From the NCBI GenBank assembly GCA_030600865.1, contig JAUVUS010000070.1, positions 1 to 9,064 on the forward strand: 9,064 nucleotides of DNA, given 5' to 3'. This document shows, piece after piece, positions 6,112 to 9,064 of the stretch (position 1 is the stretch's first letter; the number at the start of each line of letters is the position of its first letter). The notes below the pieces were generated by a model, which did no database searches, was not told where the DNA came from, and was given only the letters and a program-made list of their open reading frames with translations. The position numbers were made by a program, and so were the translations under genes. This DNA is from Bacteroidales bacterium (GTDB taxonomy: Bacteria; Bacteroidota; Bacteroidia; Bacteroidales; UBA12077).

Positions 6112-8430
6112 CTATTGTCCTTTTCTAATATTAGCTGCCCTTACTCTTGCCTTAGCTACAATACCATCAGCTTTTTTATCAGCTACACTTATTAAATTAT
6201 TAGCTTTTTTTCTGGCTTCCTTTTTTAGTTCATCTGCAGCAGCTTCTGCAGCTATTTTTGCCAGCATTCCTTCTTTTGCAGCTTTTTTCACTAATGCATC
6301 GGCCTGTGCGTTTCCTTCAGCTAAAGCTTTATCTGCTGCAACACGAGCTTCACGCTTAATTTTAGCAGCTTCTTTCTCTGCATCATCAATAACTTTTTGT
6401 GCTTGTGCTTCAAGTTCCTTTCGTGCTTCTTTTTCTAATTCTTCTTTTGCTTTTTTCTTTAATTCATCTTTTAAACTTTGTTCTGCATCTCCAGAATCAT
6501 CTGTGTAGTTTAAAGTAATTTTAGGATCAGTAGTTGTTCCAATAACTTTAGCTTTTACTTTTATATTTTCAGATATATCAATCTTCACTCCTTTTTTAGC
6601 AGCTTCATCAAGCAGACTTTCTAAAGCATCATTTGCCGCTGTTCCAAAATATTTTCTGGGAACAGTTAAAACAAGGTTATAATCCAGAGTTTGATCAATG
6701 CCATGCGACCCACCAACAAGCATATTAATGTCATCAACTTTTATATCAAACGGCTCGACTGTAATACGACCATTTTTAATTTTAAAACTAATATTTATAT
6801 TTTCAAACTCATTGTTAAACTTGTCGCCTAATTTTAATAAATCAGCCAGTTTATCGAATGTTTTTGAATCTACAACCTGAATACTTTTTGATTGTACTCT
6901 GCCATAACCTTCAATTGTACTTAATATAGGACTCATTGTAAAATCAAGTAAGCTGGTATAATCAAATTTAATAGATACTTTTCCTCTACAATTCTTTAAA
7001 ATCGGTGCTAATTTCCCGATCATACTGAAAGAATTAACAGCCGACTCAATCTCGATATTCTGAATATTTAATGCCATTGTAGTTGATGGCTTTTCAATAT
7101 TCTGAGTATTATATTCCCCGTTTACACCCAACTTACCATCCAACAGATTCATATTTAAGTTATCCATAATTACCTTCTTATCTTTAACCAGGAATGTGCC
7201 TTTTAAATTTGTTATTTCCATGTTATCATAAAGAATTTTATCCAGGGTAGATATTAATCTAAAATCAATTCTATCAGGCACTTCAATTATACTCATTGCT
7301 GATGTTGTATCTGCAACAATCTCTTCGGTTTCTTGAGCTTCTGCAGTAACACCTGCTTCAGTTTCAGTATCTGATTCTTCTGTCATAAATTCATTGGCAT
7401 TGATGTTTGTAGATTTAAAATACAAATCACCTTTTAGGGTACCATCGCTCAATGCATACGAAATGTAATTTTCAATTTTACCATTTAGCCAGAAATCGCT
7501 CTCTCCTATTTCTGATTTAAAAGATTTTAACTCCAGAAATTGCGGTGTAAAAATAAATGTAGTTTCGATTATCTTAACAGCGGCTGGCAAATCAGCACTT
7601 TCGAAAATAAAATCTTTTAATTGTAACTGACCTGCTGCTTTAAAATCTTCATAATTTTCGTTTTCAATAGTCGACATATTACCCGCAATATCTATATCAG
7701 CAGTTATTTCTCCATCAAGGCTCATGTCTTCTAATGGCAATACATCTGTTAATGTATTTAAAATAATATGTGCATCAACAGAACCTTCAATATACGGATC
7801 ACTAAATGGAGTACGAATGTGTATGGCAATATCAAAAGGATTATCAGCCAGCTCAACATGGAATATATTTAAATCGACTTTCGTATTATCATCTACAAGG
7901 CCATCGTAAAATACAGCAAGATCTATATTTATATTTTCCACCGATTTTGGCAAGTCAGGATATTGAAACATAGCATTTTCAACAAGCAGTCTGATATTAG
8001 CCGATGGCATTTGTGTTTCGTTATATGTTCCTTTTACATCACCGCTTAAAGCAAGATTTCCTGAAGTTTTTAGCTCTTCAAATCCTTCCATATAAATTGC
8101 AGGAACCATCGATAATAATGATTTAAAACTTGTTTTTTTAGTACCAAATTTAACATCTACATTAATATCCTCTTCAAGCATTTCCACCACACCTTCGAAA
8201 CCTAATGCTATATCATTCAAGGAAAATAAATTATCCTTAAAAGTAAATATCATATTCTCCATATCAGCACCAATGGTAGCATCAAAACCAAAGGAAGCGT
8301 TTTTCATGTATCGAATTCCATCCATTTTAACATTAATGGCATCGATGGAAGTACTAATAAATATATCTGAATAATCCATCCCTAAATCTCCTTTAACAAG
8401 AAAATTAAGATTCTCAATTGATGCTGTCAT
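6112..8430 (-). CDS. AsmA-family protein, main body (3' part of a frameshifted gene)
   Basis: This 772-codon frame is the body of an AsmA-like envelope protein, a family related to bridge-like lipid-transfer proteins that span the periplasm. The coding frame really extends to about 8469 and joins the preceding frame at 8457-8978; the ATG at 8430 is only the first in-frame methionine. Most of the sequence is long alternating beta-type stretches with repeated short strands (FKDNLFSLNDIALGFEGVVE, ADIDIAGNMSTIENE). The best family match is the AsmA_2-like region at about 420-600: LLDGKLGVNGEY, TIEGYGRVQS and GGSHGIDQTLDY. An acidic Glu/Thr-rich linker lies at about 350-378. The last 120 residues are helical and Lys/Ala-rich, with 11-residue repeats. 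On its own this frame lacks the membrane anchor. It ends at TAG 6112-6114, just before the shared terminator. The role in phospholipid transport or outer-membrane upkeep comes from the family and is not shown here. Confidence 0.85.
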   Translation of the reverse strand: MTASIENLNFLVKGDLGMDYSDIFISTSIDAINVKMDGIRYMKNASFGFDATIGADMENMIFTFKDNLFSLNDIALGFEGVVEMLEEDINVDVKFGTKKTSFKSLLSMVPAIYMEGFEELKTSGNLALSGDVKGTYNETQMPSANIRLLVENAMFQYPDLPKSVENINIDLAVFYDGLVDDNTKVDLNIFHVELADNPFDIAIHIRTPFSDPYIEGSVDAHIILNTLTDVLPLEDMSLDGEITADIDIAGNMSTIENENYEDFKAAGQLQLKDFIFESADLPAAVKIIETTFIFTPQFLELKSFKSEIGESDFWLNGKIENYISYALSDGTLKGDLYFKSTNINANEFMTEESDTETEAGVTAEAQETEEIVADTTSAMSIIEVPDRIDFRLISTLDKILYDNMEITNLKGTFLVKDKKVIMDNLNMNLLDGKLGVNGEYNTQNIEKPSTTMALNIQNIEIESAVNSFSMIGKLAPILKNCRGKVSIKFDYTSLLDFTMSPILSTIEGYGRVQSKSIQVVDSKTFDKLADLLKLGDKFNNEFENINISFKIKNGRITVEPFDIKVDDINMLVGGSHGIDQTLDYNLVLTVPRKYFGTAANDALESLLDEAAKKGVKIDISENIKVKAKVIGTTTDPKITLNYTDDSGDAEQSLKDELKKKAKEELEKEARKELEAQAQKVIDDAEKEAAKIKREARVAADKALAEGNAQADALVKKAAKEGMLAKIAAEAAADELKKEARKKANNLISVADKKADGIVAKARVRAANIRKGQ
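6115..6408 (-). repeat. Hendecad (11-residue) repeats at the AsmA C-terminus
   Basis: The last 98 residues divide into nine consecutive 11-residue units, the last one short by one residue. Examples are KEAAKIKREAR, AAADELKKEAR, KKANNLISVAD and KKADGIVAKAR. The shared pattern is x-x-A-[DN]-x-[ILV]-x-x-x-A-[RDE]. Eleven-residue periodicity favours a nearly straight or right-handed coiled coil. The DNA units have diverged, so this is protein-level and not nucleotide-level repetition. Confidence 0.75.
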
Positions 8431-8456
8431 GTTTGATGTTTCATCACTATATTTAA

Positions 8457-8978
8457 TTATGGCATCTTTATTTGGAACTTTTGTAAATCAACACGATAAT
8501 CCATAGTTTCAGTTGCTGTATCCACTTCAACGACTTCTTCTTCAACTGCTATTGTGTCCAGAATTTCTTCAACAGGTTTAGTAATATCCCAGTTAGCAGT
8601 ACTGTCTTCCAGAACTTTACCATTAATAAATGGTTTATTCAGGACTATTCCCTTAACAACAACATTCTTTTTAATGACACTTACCAAATCAACCTGAACA
8701 TTAAATGACTTAAAATAAACTAAAGTATCACCTTCAAAATGATCTATACCTGTAACTAAAACTTCATGCAAACCCAGATTTAAATCGGGAAAAGACTTAA
8801 ATATTGATAATTTAAAATCGGCAAATTCAACTTTTGCATTTACGTTGTTATTAATTTCTTCTTTAACTTTGGTCAACATCTCATCTTTAAAAAGCATTGG
8901 AATAAGTATTAATAAAATAATAATCAAACCGATAAGGATGAGAAAAATTCGAAAGAACCATTTAATTATCTTTTTCAT
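8457..8978 (-). CDS. AsmA-family protein, N-terminal part (5' part of a frameshifted gene)
   Basis: This 173-codon frame is the start of the AsmA-like protein that continues in the adjacent frame. Residues 1-30 hold a short basic start (MKKIIKWF) and one membrane helix (IFLILIGLIIILLILIPMLF), anchoring the protein in the inner membrane with the rest in the periplasm. The AsmA N-terminal pattern follows: VKFADFKLSIF-like VEFADFKLSIF, KSFPDLNLGLHEVLV, FNVQVDLVSVI and GIVLNKPFINGKVLEDSTANWDI. An acidic linker follows at about 135-158. The frame ends YRVDLQKFQIKMP with a TAA at 8457-8459. In the other frame the sequence reads on as KDAIIKYSDETSNM, the expected family continuation. The start at 8978 is fixed by the anchor helix and by a candidate promoter at 9014-9021. 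If really truncated, the product would be an anchored stub without the lipid-handling body. Confidence 0.85.
   Translation of the reverse strand: MKKIIKWFFRIFLILIGLIIILLILIPMLFKDEMLTKVKEEINNNVNAKVEFADFKLSIFKSFPDLNLGLHEVLVTGIDHFEGDTLVYFKSFNVQVDLVSVIKKNVVVKGIVLNKPFINGKVLEDSTANWDITKPVEEILDTIAVEEEVVEVDTATETMDYRVDLQKFQIKMP
8461..8475 (-). other. Single-base frameshift site in the AsmA gene
   Basis: Minus-strand bases CCAAATAAAGATGCC hold the join. The upstream frame reads CAA-ATA-AAG-ATG-CCA-TAA and stops. The downstream frame reads AAA-GAT-GCC-ATA-ATT. Adding one A to the AAAG run gives Q-I-K-D-A-I-I and makes the span 8978-6115 exactly 955 codons (2864 + 1 bases). Neither flank shows other damage. 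Confidence 0.85.
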
Positions 8979-9013
8979 GATATAGATTTTTATATTAAAA
9001 TTAAAATATTATT

Positions 9014-9021
9014 CAAATTTA
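9014..9021 (-). promoter_or_regulatory. Candidate -7 element for the AsmA gene
   Basis: On the minus strand this reads TAAATTTG, an exact match to TAnnTTTG. It lies 35 bp upstream of the ATG at 8978. The -33 position, 19 bp further upstream (9041-9044), reads TTTT, three of four matches to TTTG. The remaining bases to the window edge show no gene. Confidence 0.5.
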
Positions 9022-9064
9022 CTAAATAATAGATGAGATTAAAATTATAAATCGCGTAATTAAA

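Noticed and set aside
6698..7909. Two small plus-strand frames (6698-6880 and 7724-7909) opposite the AsmA gene
   Set aside because: Both are antisense shadows of a long coding frame with family-consistent protein.

Overview
The window looks like a piece of a low-GC Bacteroidota chromosome. Three things point there. The 50S protein L19 has the Bacteroidota form. There is a long AsmA-like protein with a lysine/alanine-rich helical tail. Several genes are preceded by copies of the Bacteroidota -7 promoter element TAnnTTTG, with little Shine-Dalgarno signal. Genus or family cannot be fixed from this sequence alone.

Region 1 (1-2256) is decayed DNA. An AT-rich non-coding stretch carries five AATTT tracts phased at exactly 10 bp. 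It is followed by a broken AlbA_2/ATP-binding transcriptional regulator (missing N-terminus, internal deletion with frame change, missing C-terminus). Next come a large imperfect inverted repeat, a terminator-like hairpin, and the C-terminal half of an iron-containing alcohol dehydrogenase whose N-terminal half is absent.

Region 2 (2257-5287) holds two intact genes, each with its own promoter and terminator. One encodes a secreted C69-family dipeptidase with its nucleophile cysteine directly after the signal peptide. The other encodes a membrane-anchored protein joining an SRPBCC lipid-binding fold to a GyrI-like small-molecule-binding domain.

Region 3 (5288-6096) has about 400 bp of non-coding DNA with a 13-bp-stem inverted repeat, two candidate promoters and a palindrome. 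It leads to rplS (ribosomal protein L19), which ends at a strong nested terminator shared with the convergent gene.

Region 4 (6112-9021, minus strand) is one AsmA-family envelope protein, split into two reading frames by what looks like a single missing A near 8466-8469. Restoring that base gives one 955-codon protein with an N-terminal membrane anchor, a long AsmA body and about nine 11-residue repeats at the C-terminus.

The intact genes do not form an obvious pathway. They are mostly envelope or housekeeping functions transcribed separately. I see no clear new defence, mobile or biosynthetic system. The points most worth checking are the AsmA frameshift, the phased A-tract array, the two gene remnants and the unexplained inverted repeats.
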